From Hysterangium stoloniferum (Eukaryota > Basidiomycota > Agaricomycetes > Hysterangiales > Hysterangiaceae), in the NCBI GenBank assembly GCA_015178975.1, contig WHVD01000012.1, positions 1,178,001 through 1,242,000 of the forward strand: 64,000 nt of DNA, in the 5' to 3' direction. Positions 47,161-58,651 of the stretch are shown piece after piece (positions within the stretch are counted from its first letter, which is position 1; every line of letters begins with the position of its first letter). Made by a program: the position numbers and the translations under genes. The notes below the pieces were generated by a model. It was given only the letters and a program-made list of their open reading frames with translations. It was not told the DNA's origin and searched no databases.

Positions 47161-49084
47161 CCTGGCTGGCCCTCCACACACTTGTAAAAAACTATTACAA
47201 ATCTTACACCAATTATATACAATCCAAAACCCAAAAACACAAACTATAATCTACTCAAACAACTTCCAATACATTTATAAGACAAAACAAAAATATTGGG
47301 CAAGTCTGGAAACTGATGTATTAATTCACTGCTTATATCCACAAAGGTTCATCCCAATAATCTGGTTGCTTTTAAGTTGGCCATCCTGTGGCACCTCCCT
47401 GTTCTTAGTATGTGGTCAGACAGAGTAGCTATGCCTCTTTTCTGAGCTTTTGTGACAGTCTTGAATCAAAACCAAGAATTTGAACTGAAGGATGCTGGTA
47501 AGCAGACTCTTTTACCTAATATGTACAACATTGATTCTGACTTTCATGGCCATTACCCCAATTTATTTCGATAATGAGGACCTGGAACTCTATCTGGGTA
47601 GACTAGAAAAGACAGAAGGTGTGGAAGCTATCCATCTACAGTGGTATGGTGACATGAATGTTAAACAAGTAAGCCATGGCCATGACCAGCTGTTCATGTA
47701 TATTTATATGTACCATTTCTGTGTCCTCCGCACTTTGTACTTAACTAGAAATAACACAATATAATTACCCATATTTAATTCTATTTACTTGTTAAGAAAA
47801 TAATCTAATATGAAATGAAATAATGGAAATAATGATAAGTCTTCCTAGAGGTCCTAGAGCACCTAGCCGAGGCTGGTATAGCTAGGAGACATCTAAGGTT
47901 GAGAAAATACCACGAAGTATATAGCCAGGCTTGGGAGTGTTTACAGATTTCCCAATTTCCTGGTGTAGGAATTATAGCCGTACTTCGAAATTTCACTCGT
48001 TTTTGTACGTCCTGTCCTGCTGCATGGGGTGGGCCGGAACACCTTTCTGTAATCACGAACAGATGTTCCCGCTGGCAGCATGAGATGGTGGTTTCGTTGT
48101 TGAGTGGGGTGTGATAGTACGGGAAATGTATGCATTCTCGTTAATGAGCTCAGGTAAATGCTAGATAAAGACTTGGAAGACAACCATAGACTATCCTGAA
48201 TGTGTTCTATTGTAGCAAGCATGAAACACCCCACCTTCGCCATCCTCCTCCCCAGCCCTCTCAGCGATCTCCTTATCCTGCCCTAGCATCATCCAACTCA
48301 ACCTCACCTCCCCAAGCTGATCCAACAACACGATTCTCAGCCTTCAACCCGAATCTTCTATGCGCCGGCCTGCACTATCACCTTCTGCGTTCCCGTATTA
48401 GGAGGAGTCCAGGGAGGGTTGGAGGTTAGAGAATTCTGAGGCGAGTGTTAGGAGTCGGTTGATTGAACGTCGAATTTGTCTTTAAGTGTGGTCCAGTTCC
48501 GTTTCAAATGGTCGGGAGACAAGGAAGAAAAAATGGGGAAAGTATCCATTGCATATGGATATGAAAGAAGGTAAAAAATGACCTGTGAAACTTTCCACCC
48601 TCGTCTCCCATTATCAGAGCATTAGTTTGAACGCAGTGAAGGATCAACGTATACATGACTCATGAGAATCGTATGATTCTCAAGTATATATACTTTAAGA
48701 CCTATCAATATTCACGTATATATATATATATATATACGTCTTGAATTCCGTGCTGAATCCTAATGACTGACTGCATAAATATTCCGAGAGGGTGCTACCA
48801 CTAGGACTCTCAAAGGAAAGAACCTCCTGGTATACGTTTGGAATAAGTGTGATCTGCGGCCTGCATACTCCACCAGCTGTAGCCCGATTCTTTACATTTT
48901 TGGGAAACATATACAAGTATTACATTACATAGGACACACTAACTTTCACTATGACCGGAGCACAACCAAAGCGAGGGTAGAGAAAAGGTCCGGATTTAGA
49001 TACAACCCCCGGCTTTACTCATATTAACTAAACGGGAAAATGGCGGTGAGACAGATGGTAATTCTGCGATAGAGTTATCAATTT
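47161..49084. other. Unassigned, mixed composition
   Basis: From about 47.2 to 47.8 kb the DNA is CpG-poor and may still be Gypsy remnant. From about 47.9 kb CpG is normal. An alternating TA run lies near 48716-48742. Open frames at 47492-47764 and 48202-48429 show no domain. No gene supported. Confidence 0.4.
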
Positions 49085-49828
49085 TCATAGAACTAATTGA
49101 TCGAGCCGAAAATTGACTGACTCAGGGCAAAATTCTGCAGAAGGTACTTCGCCACATCCACAACAAGGGCAACACCCCCCGCAAGGACGTCCTAACCAAC
49201 GCTGAAAAGCTTCCTTCTTGAGTGCACGGTAGACAGAATGGTTGTCCCCGACAATGGTTTCATTGGAATTTCGTCGGAGGCGGGTTGGGAGACTCTTTGT
49301 GGACGATGCTGAAGAGGAGGAGGAAGAACCTGAAGAGGATGGCCGGCGTTGAACCATTTCTGACCGATGAACAGGTTGACTATTAGTACTACTTCGCTGG
49401 CCATCCATAACTCTGGAGGATCTATCGCGAGATGAACCTGAGTATGATGAGTGATGAAGTTGGTCCTCCTCCATATAATCTGGGTCACATAGAGACAGGA
49501 CGTCAACTCAGTAGCGTAGTGAACATGGCAAGAACTCACAGTCTAAGATCGACTCTGAATCCTCCACTTTCTTATTCACTACCGAGTCTTGAAGCAGCCT
49601 TTGTGAGGTTTTTTTCTGTGCACTCTCTATTTCCAAAACATCTGAATAATGATAAGAAGTGATAATAGTGATGCTGTCGTCTACAATCGAATCCCGTAGC
49701 GTCACTGACTCTTCTTCGGAATTGGAGGGGCTTGAGGTGGCCAAGGAGGACATGGCGGGGCCAGTAGTGAAATTGCATTTTCTCAATTCGTTTTGAAGAG
49801 AGTCCGATGGGATAGGCTCACTCAACAT
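49085..49828 (-). CDS. Small Ser-rich protein with a C-terminal Cys cluster
   Basis: Not recognised. Two exons, 49828-49540 and 49479-49085, separated by a 60-nt intron with good GTGAGT and CAG signals. The phases agree, giving 227 aa. The first in-frame ATG after an upstream stop is MLSEPIPSDS (49828). The middle is Ser/Arg-rich (RRPSSSGSSSSSSASS) and probably disordered. The end carries RPCGGCCPCCGCGE, seven Cys in about twelve residues, which might bind metal or be lipidated. No signal peptide or membrane segment. CpG content is normal. Real coding is supported mainly by the clean splice and frame continuity. Confidence 0.6.
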
Positions 49829-50504
49829 ATGATCATCGGGGAGAGCACTCAAAAAGGACTTAGAACTTTCTGGAGGTCTCTACATAGGTGGCTATAAATA
49901 TCTAGAATATATATTTATCTAATTGAATGCTTCTAAAAATACGTTTAGCTCAGTTAGGGAAATAGGAAATTATCCGAAAGAATAACGTTCAGCCGTGTTT
50001 GAAGTGTAATTCAATGCATCATGCCGACTAACATAAACAACTCAGACGCTCAGACGCTCAGTTGATGAATTTTCTAGATACACAACAATTTAGCCGCCAA
50101 AATTGGCGGTAGGCGTACTTAGTATTTAAGTATGCACTGTCAACTGGGTTTGCGGCACCGTGACGCGTGACTACCAAATTGAATTTGATTGAGTGAAATG
50201 GTAGAGTACTCGTCATAGTACTTAGTTAGAACATTGTAAAGGTTCAAATAATTTTAGTATGATTTATCTTAAAAGTGTTGTGCAGTTTGTAGCTAAGTAA
50301 ATTATATATATTCGTTGATATGTAAGTCAAGTCTTTGTTTTGGCTTCCATTACACATGGGGTGGTTGTTTTGTTCGTCACTGAAAACAGCCGAAGATTAC
50401 TAGCGTCATAAGAGATACAGTCTCAACCCAGGCTCCAGCCAAGGCGACGTTCTGGCTTTGACTGTGACTCCTTCCAGCTTGGCTTGGCTACAAGAGCACA
50501 ACGA
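49829..50504. other. Intergenic, AT-rich
   Basis: Probable promoter side of the small Ser-rich gene. No gene or repeat recognised up to the Copia 5' LTR. Confidence 0.4.
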
Positions 50505-50908
50505 TGTTGGATTAGCAAGCACGATATAGTCTCGCTCCCGCTATATTCGGAGCCTAACCTAAAGTACCGAGCTAGGCAGGTACACACGATATAATATATA
50601 TGCCTTTCTATTTAGTTACTTCCTGTTTTACCCTCTGAAATACACAATGTACGATCATAGATAGAATGTCGATACCTTAAAAACTTAGTATCTATAGCTA
50701 GTGCACCTCAGCTGTTTAGCCCCACTACTGTGTGCAAACACTGAGGTGAGATTACTTTTACAGGTTTACTTAGATACAATACTTATCATACATCCTAGAT
50801 TATTTTCTGTTATCTAGGTAAATATTAGCTGTTTAGCCCCGCTACTGTGTGCAAACACTGAGATTACTTTCTGTTATCTAGCTGTCTAGCATCTATATTA
50901 TTTCAACA
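50505..50908 (+). repeat. 5' LTR of the second Copia element
   Basis: 404 bp. Contains a perfect 8-bp stem CACCTCAG / CTGAGGTG (50704-50711 and 50741-50748). A second copy of the loop region (ctgtttagccccNctactg) lies near 50830. Confidence 0.92.
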
Positions 50909-50924
50909 GGCTATGGGCCCCGTG
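50909..50924 (+). promoter_or_regulatory. Primer-binding site, half initiator-tRNA type
   Basis: GGCTATGGGCCCCG follows the LTR directly, differing by one base from the site of the first Copia element. Confidence 0.7.
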
Positions 50925-51945
50925 CTACCCTACCTATAGATTGCTACCAAGATGACCACCACTGCTACTTCTTTGTCCGACTCTCTTCCTTCATCCATCC
51001 CCAAGCTTGATACCACTGGCGTGAACTGGGCTATTTTTGCCGTCTGGTTCCAAGATGCAGTGGAAGCAAAGGGATTCTGGGGCCATTTTGATGGCACAAC
51101 ACCCTGTCCAAAATCCGTGGACGATAAGGCAACCGTCGAAGAGACAGCTCTCATTGCTGAATGGAACAAAAATGAAAAGTCAGCAAAATCTCTGCTCACC
51201 CAAAAAATCCCCAATTCAACCCTTATGTGAGTTCACTCCAAGAAAACTGTTATGGAGTGATGGACTGCAATTGTCTCCGAGTATACAGAAAAAGGTGCCT
51301 ATGCACAAACAGACCTGAGGGCACGTTTTTTAGAAACACGGTGTGCTGACAAAGGCAATGTTCGTGAGTTCTTGGATAGCCTGCGAGTAAAGCGAGAGGA
51401 GTTAGCATCAGTTGGTGTTGAAATAGATGAAAAAGACTAACACTCTACCATTATTTCATCTCTTCCTATTGCCCTCTCAAACTTCACATCAAGTCAACTG
51501 GCCAGCGCCAGGATGTGGAGCCCAACTGGATCTATCTCACCTGACCGGCTTATTTCCCTTATCTCCAAAGAATACGAACGTCAAAAGACACAGTGAACAC
51601 ATCGTTTTGGAAAATCAAAGGATGACGAAAAAGATGAGGCAATGTTTGTTGGATCATCAGGAAAAGGAAATGGAAAAGGACGTGAAAGAAAACCACACGG
51701 CATCTGTTGGAACTGCAACGAGAAGGGCCATTTCCAGAACAGCTGCCCGAAACCCAAAAAGGACGCTGAAAAGAAAAAAGAAGACCCACCGAAGAAAGCT
51801 AGTGGCACTGCTAATGCCACTATTGAACCAGATTCTGATGATGATGGTGTGTGGGTTGTTGAGGCTGTTGAAGCCAAGTCTATATCAGACTCCAGTCATA
51901 GCCTGCCGGATTTAATAGAGCTCACTGAACGTCAAACTGCTGTTC

Positions 51946-52488
51946 TGTTACGACCCGTTCCCGGATGTTTCAATATCCAACTTCCGATCTCCGACTACGG
52001 AACATCATAGTTACCGTATCATCCGCATTCTTCCCTTGTTCCGCATTTGGTAATTTGTCTGTTGACAAGTATTCACTCGTTTGTTTGTTATATTCCCATT
52101 TCAGAATATTGTCACCCTAATATGTCTTATTGTATTTCCGTTTTAAGAACACTTCTGTTTCTGTCTTATTATGGTCTTAGTTTGTAGTACAATAATGAGT
52201 AGACTTATATTAGTTTCTGTGAATTTGTACTTTACCTTAGATCAATATCGACTTAGTTTCTTATTCCTTCTCCCGTCTTTCTGTACACTCGATATTCGGA
52301 ACTCTTAGGAACTCTGAATATCTGTATCTTCCATTGTAAGTCTCACCTCTGAAATTAAGGACTTTGAGCATTTGCGTAGAGGTGCAGCACATAAGCTGAA
52401 GCTGACGTCCTGACCCTATCCGATAGTTCCCGACTTCCCGGTGACTTTCCAATAGTTCCAGAATAAGTTCCCGACACGGCACTTAACA
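51946..52488 (+). mobile_element. Solo LTR of family B (543 bp), target-site duplication TGTTC
   Basis: Begins TGTTACGACCCG and ends GGCACTTAACA. TGTTC lies at 51941-51945 and 52489-52493. Inserted in the gag-protease region of the second Copia element. Contains the core cacataagctgaagctgacg near 52389. Confidence 0.93.
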
Positions 52489-52785
52489 TGTTCCCAACTC
52501 TTCACACTGTGGAGACAGCGTACCAGACCTTGGGAAGTGTCAAACTCCTCTGCTGTGTCTGATCCAGAAGTACATTGCAGTGATGCTGATTGGTTCTCCG
52601 AAGTTGGTGAAGACTGTGATAGTGCATGGGACAATGCATGGGACTTGGATGACCCACCGGTGCTTACCCCAAACAATGCTAATAGATCAGAAGACGTAGT
52701 TGAATTTGCTGATGCCACCATATCCAATGCCGATACCACTGAAATACGAACTGAGCTGGTAGACTCTGGATGCTCACATTCAATA

Positions 52786-53524
52786 TGTTAAGAACTGAAA
52801 ACTGACTAATGTCGGTGGCCGACAGGGACCGATCGGAAGGACTCGGCTTCAGCTTATGTGCTGCACCTTCACAAATATCCATAGGGTGTCCTTAAATTTT
52901 GGACGGGCGAAGACTAATCCTAAAGAGTTCCTTTTGGCAAGATACTGATCGGGACTGAAGGATAAGTCAAGTGTCAGCCCAAGGGGTCGGGGCCGGGAGT
53001 GGGCGAGCGCACGTGAAGGCGGATGAGGGGATCCTTAGTATGAGACTGCTACAGACGTATGAGGGTATTCTGAGTCGATATTCTGATTGCCTAGTAACTA
53101 CAACTACAGCGGGTTCATATACAAGTAACAAGCGTCTAGAAAATACTAACAGGGAGAAAGGCGGAAAATGGTATTAACAATAATAAGCTTGACTAGGAAC
53201 GGGAAGTTTATGATTAGTTCAGAGGCCGAAGAGATAACCGAGAGCAGAATTACGGAAAAGGAAATAGTTCGAGGACTACAAATATAGATAGACATATGTG
53301 AAACATAGGATAGAACAGATCATGATAATAAAAGGGACGTATCAAAAGTTTAACCAGATAGTACGAGTATATTTTGACATGGGCATAAATGGAGTTTGAT
53401 CATCGCGAAAGCATATGTCAGCTTTGGGGGTGATGGTTTCCGATGCGGTGACTTGAGCAATAACTTGAATCGTCGATAGGTGGCGATAACCTCGGGGCTG
53501 AACGGCTGCGACACGGTCGTAACA
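52786..53524 (-). mobile_element. Solo LTR of family A (739 bp), target-site duplication CAATA
   Basis: Reverse-strand copy of 45185-45910. CAATA lies at 52781-52785 and 53525-53529. Inserted near the protease region of the second Copia element, 0.3 kb from the family-B LTR. Confidence 0.93.
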
Positions 53525-56500
53525 CAATAACACCATACTGTGATGAGCTCTAGAACTTCACGAAAATCCCACCACAAGTTTTTCAGGCTGCAAATAAACA
53601 AAATTTTCATTGACTTACCAAATGGTTCCGAGTCATCCAAGCTACACCTTACTGAAGTACTATATTCCCCAGAGGTGGGATACACACTCATATCAGTTGG
53701 CCAACTCGATGAAAAAGGGTTTACCGTTACTTTCGGAGGCAATAAATGCATAATTCAAGATGCTGACAGCAAAACAGTTGGTGAAATTCCTAAAACCAAA
53801 AAGGGATTGTACCAAAATGTCAGTGAAACTGACTCTGCAAACTCGGCAGAGGAACAACTCACCATTGACAAACTCCACTGCCAAATGGGCCATATAGTGC
53901 CAGATGTGGCAAAACACCTAGTTGAAAACGGTTTTGTAACTGGTTTACAGCTCGAAACAACATCAGATGGAGATCCATTCTTCTGTGAATCTTGCATTTA
54001 CACAAAGGCTACACGAAAACCTATTACCAAAGTTCATCAGGGAAATTGAGCAGTAAAATTTGGTGATAAAATTCATACTGATGTGTGGGGACCAGCACCA
54101 GTGTCCACAAAGGGCGGACAATGTTATTATGTCACTTTTACCGATGACAACACTCGACTTACCCACCTCCAACTTCTTCACACCAAAAATGAAACATTCA
54201 ATGCCTATAAGGAATTCGAAGCTTGGTGCACCACACAATTAGGTATTGGCATAAAAGTACTCCATTCTGACCGTAGTGGAGAATACCTAGGAAAGGAATT
54301 TGAAGCCCATCTGAAAAGTAAGGGAACAATGCAGAAACTCACAGTACACGATACTCCACAGCATAATGGTATAGCTGAGTGTCGAAATCGAACAATTGTT
54401 GAGCGCATTCGAGCATTGTTGCATGCAAGCAAACTCCCTAAATTCCTATGGGGTGAGGCGGCACATCATGTCACTTGGCTGATGAATAGAACCACTACAA
54501 AGGCTGTCAGTGGCATTACACCCTATGAAGCCACATTTGGAAACAAACCTGACTTACAGGATGTGCGCAAATGGGGTGAACGAGTATGGGTACAAGTGGA
54601 AGGTGTGACAAGCTAGGTGGCAGAGTGTGTGAGGGGAGATGGATTAGCATGGATGAAAGAAGCAACGGCATACGTGTCTACTGGCCAGACAAACAAACAG
54701 TCACTGTTGAACGCAACACGCATTTTGACAATACTGGATCATCAGCCTCTTGTCTCAAGGGGGAGGAATGGGAACTTGTCGAAATGAAGACTCTCAACCT
54801 CCAGACCCGAAATCCAAGTAAGCAAACCACTCCACAACATCGCCCATCAAAGAAATGCCAAACACCACCAGACCTGAAAATAACGAATCAGAAATCAGTG
54901 ATCAGGACACATCCACACAAAAGAAATGGCACCGCAAGCCTAGTCAATGCATCCAAGACATTCTATGTGGCAGCGGTGTTAGCTCACACTGGCCATCTGA
55001 ACCCAAAGTCACACCTGGCATCCAGATACCTCCCACACAACCCTCCACTGAAATCCTTGAAGGCCATGGCACCGCCGATTGGATGATGACAACTGAATCA
55101 CTAGATGAATACACATTAGCAGCCGAAGTCAGCGACAGTGAAGCGATAGAACCTCACTCACTTAGTGAAGCAAAACATTGCCTGGACTGGCCATTATGGG
55201 AGAAAGCAATCTTGGAGGAACTGGCAACATTGAAGGAAGCCGGAACATGGGAATTAGTGGATGCGCCCGAAGGAGCAAATGTTGTGGGGTCAAAATGGGT
55301 TTTTTGTGCTAAAAAGGATGCTGCAGGGAATGTTGTCAGATATAAAGCTCGATTGGTGGCACAAGGTTTCTCACAGGTACCAGGAGTCGACTACTTCAAC
55401 ACTTTTGCACCTGTTGCCAAACTCGCTTCAATCCACGCCGTACTTGCAATGGTGGCCAAACTGAACTTGGAGCTACATCAAATTGACATAAAAGGTGCAT
55501 ATCTAAACGGAAAACTTACCAGCAAAGAGCAAATATACATGAAACAACCTCCTGGCTACAGCGCTTCCAACTCCAATAAGGTATGCCACCTCTTAAAAAC
55601 CTTATACAGTTTGAAGCAATCAGGTCGCCGATGGTATCAGAAGCTTGTGGAAATCATGGAAAGTATCGGATTCAGTTTAAGTGACGTTGATCAGGTGGTA
55701 TTTTATCATAGGAAAAACAGAACACTGATGATTGTGCTCGTGCATGTTGATGATTGTACAATCACTTCAGACTCGTTTGACGCGATTGTGGCCTTCAAAC
55801 GCAATGTCACCATGCATGTCAAAATCACAGATCTGGGTGAATTACACTGGTTGTTAGGAATTGAAATCAGTCGAGAACGTGACAGATGCACCTTGAAAAT
55901 ATCCCAACGATCGTATATTGACTCCATCCTGCATCGATACAATCTCAAGGACCTCAAACCCATCTCCACCCCTATGGACCCGAACATTCACTTGTCCACA
56001 TCCCAAAACCCTTCCACCACTCTCGAAACTGCCAGTATGTGTCATATCCCATACCATGAAGCAGTCGGCTCATTGATGTATGCTTCCTTGGGAACACGCC
56101 CAGATATCACCTTTGCTGTCCAAGTTGTCTCACATTTTTCAACCAACCCAGGCTATGCCCATTGGGAAGCAGTAAAGAGGATCTTTCGCTATTTACAGGG
56201 CATGAAGGAGTTATGGTTAACATATGGAAAGCATGAAAATGGAGGTAAACTCACCGGTTACGCTGATGTAGATGGCAGCATGGCTGAAGATTGCCATGCT
56301 ATATCTGGGTATGCATTCTTGTTAAATGGCGGTGCTGTGTCATGGAGTGCAAAGCACCAAGAAATAGTGTCCCTGTCAACGACAGAAAGTGAGTATGTGG
56401 CCGCAACACATGCCTCAAAGGAAGCACTTTGGCAGCGTTCATTGCTTAGCCAACTACATATTTGGACCCATGACAGCACCCACAACTCTATTTTCGGACA

Positions 56501-56729
56501 ACCAGTCAGCTATCGCTCTCACACAGGATCATCAATATCATGCATGCACCAAACACATCAACGTATGTATGCTTCCATTTTATTCGATGGATAGTTGAAA
56601 ATGGCTCTATTCGCCTGGTTTATTGCCCCACCAATGATATGATTGCCGACACACTCACCAAGGCACTCCCGTCCGCTAAAGCCAAGCACTTTGCCTCTGA
56701 ATTAGGACTATCTACGGCTTGAGGGGGAG

Positions 56730-57133
56730 TGTTGGATTAGCAAGCACGATATAGTCTCGCTCCCACTATATTTGGAGCCTAACCTAAAGTACTGAGCTAG
56801 GCAGGTACACACGATATAATATATACGCCTTTCTATTTAGTTACTTCCTGTTTTACCCTCCGAAATACGCAACATACGATCATAGATAAAATGTCGATAC
56901 CTTAAAAACTTAGTATCTATAGCTAGTGCACCTCAGCTGTTTAGCCCCGCTACTGCGTGCAAACACTGAGGTGAGATTACTTTTACAGGTTTACTTAGAT
57001 ACAATACTTATCATGCATCCTAGATTACTTTCTGTTATCTAGGTGACTATTAGCTGTTTAGCCCCACTACTGCATGCAAACACTGAGATTACTTTCTGTT
57101 ATCTAGCTGTCTAGCATCTATATTATTTCAACA
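56730..57133 (+). repeat. 3' LTR of the second Copia element
   Basis: 404 bp, preceded by gagggggag. Same stem-loop and partial duplication as the 5' LTR. Confidence 0.92.
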
Positions 57134-57267
57134 GACAACACTAAAGTGAAATTCACTGAAGCATGTCCTTGTGTTGGGAACTCGTTGGGCATAGTGGAAT
57201 GTGACATGTACGGTGACTGAATTAATATCACGAGACATACTTATAGAGAGTATTTGCAATTAATGAA

Positions 57268-58650
57268 ATATTAGCAAACTGGATTGGTTCCTGATATATT
57301 TAAACCTAATGTTCCAACTATTGTGGAAACCAATGCTTCTGATTATGCAATTGCCACAATTCTTTCCATACAGGATTCTGATGGTGAAATTTATCCAGTT
57401 GTAATTCTTTCTTGGACACTTTCAGTTTCTAAACTCAATTATGACATTCACGATAAGGAAATTTTGGCAATCTTTGAGGCTTTCAAACATTGGTGGCACT
57501 ACCTTGAAGGTTCTGCAACTCCTGTTGACATCATTACTGATCACAAGAATCTGGAATGTTTTTCAACTACTAAACTTTTGACCTGCTGACAAGCCCACTG
57601 GTCCAAATTTCTCTCTGCTTTCAATATGATTATCCATTTCCGACCTGGACACCTTGTTGGAAAATCAGATGCCATGACTCAATGATGGGACATCTATCCT
57701 ACAGAGGGGGGAAGTAACTATGCCATTGTTAATCTGCACAACATGAAACCAGTTTTTACAACATAGCAACTTTCTGCATCTATCCAGGCAACTTCTGTCT
57801 ACCATCCAATTATGCATAGTGTTATGATTATGGACATTGAGCAATTACATCAGATATCCTCTCTGCACTTACTTCCAATCCAGCTCTCAAGTCACATCTA
57901 GAAGTTCCTGAAGATCCCAATCAACCCCAGTGGTCCCAAGACCCTCAAGGTTTCATCTGTCTTGATGGATGTATTTACATCCCAGACTCCAACAATCTCT
58001 GACTCCGTGTACTTCAGTACAAACATGATCATCCAATCTCTGGACACTATGGCATCAATAACACTCTTGGTTTAATCCAAAGAGAGTATACTTGGCCCAA
58101 CCTCCGAGATTTCATAACCCAGTTCTGTAAGTCATGCACCACTTGCTTACACTCTAAATCCCAGAGACATAAGCCATATGGCCTTCTCAAGCAACTTCCG
58201 ATACCAGAAAAACCCTGGAACTCAATTTCCATGGATTTTATTGAACAACTCTGGTCTTCTGAAGCTTTACATCCATTATTGTTGTTGTAGACTGATTCTT
58301 GAAACAAGGAATTTTCATACCCACTCATGATAAAATCACATCCTTGCAATTAGCGGAACTTTTCATCATTCTTGTATTTTATAAACATGGTGTTCCATCC
58401 TACATAACTTCCAATTGAGGTTCCAAGTTCATTTCCCATTTCTCTAAGGCCCTCAGAAAAGCTCTTGATATGAAATTACACTTCACTTTGGGATATCATC
58501 CAGACAGTGACAAATAAACAGAATGTGTCAACCAAACCCTGGAACAATACCTCTGCATTTATTGCAACTATCAACAGGACAATTGGAAATCCCTTCTTCC
58601 ACTCGCAGAATTTGCAGAACTTCCTGAATGCTTTTTAAGCCATTCTGAAC
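57268..58650 (+). mobile_element. Gypsy fragment: RNase H to integrase
   Basis: RNase H at about 57.28-57.6 kb (LNYDIHDKEILAIFEAFKHW, DIITDHKNLE). Then the integrase zinc-binding region at about 58.0-58.2 kb (HDHPISGHYG, CKSCTTC) and part of the integrase core to about 58.65 kb. Same agaricomycete Gypsy type as at 41-47 kb. Both ends are missing. Old, with many breaks. Confidence 0.85.
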
Positions 58651-58651
58651 C

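Larger units (their letters stand above)
50505..57133 (+). mobile_element. Second Copia (Ty1) element, carrying two solo LTRs
   Basis: LTRs of 404 bp at 50505-50908 and 56730-57133 (TGTTGGATTAGC...TTTCAACA). Parts in order: primer-binding site at 50909; gag from about 50.95 kb with a zinc knuckle (CWNCNEKGHFQNSC) near 51.7 kb; protease near 52.76 kb; pre-integrase and integrase about 53.5-54.6 kb; reverse transcriptase about 55.1-56.1 kb; RNase H about 56.2-56.7 kb; a purine tract before 56730. The LTRs differ at roughly 18 sites (4-5%), mostly transitions, so it is older than the 12-kb Copia. Bro­ken, with about half a dozen breaks besides the two insertions. No target-site duplication seen. 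Confidence 0.93.

Noticed and set aside
47492-47764. Short open frame with a hydrophobic start ([16 protein letters not shown]) as a secreted protein
   Set aside because: Lies in CpG-poor debris next to the Gypsy remnant. No splice or homology support.
49852-49852. Start of the small Ser-rich gene at 49852
   Set aside because: The codon is TTG. The first in-frame ATG after an upstream stop is at 49828.
50500-57138. Target-site duplication of the second Copia element
   Set aside because: The flanks aacga and gacaa do not match. One flank may have been lost or exchanged.
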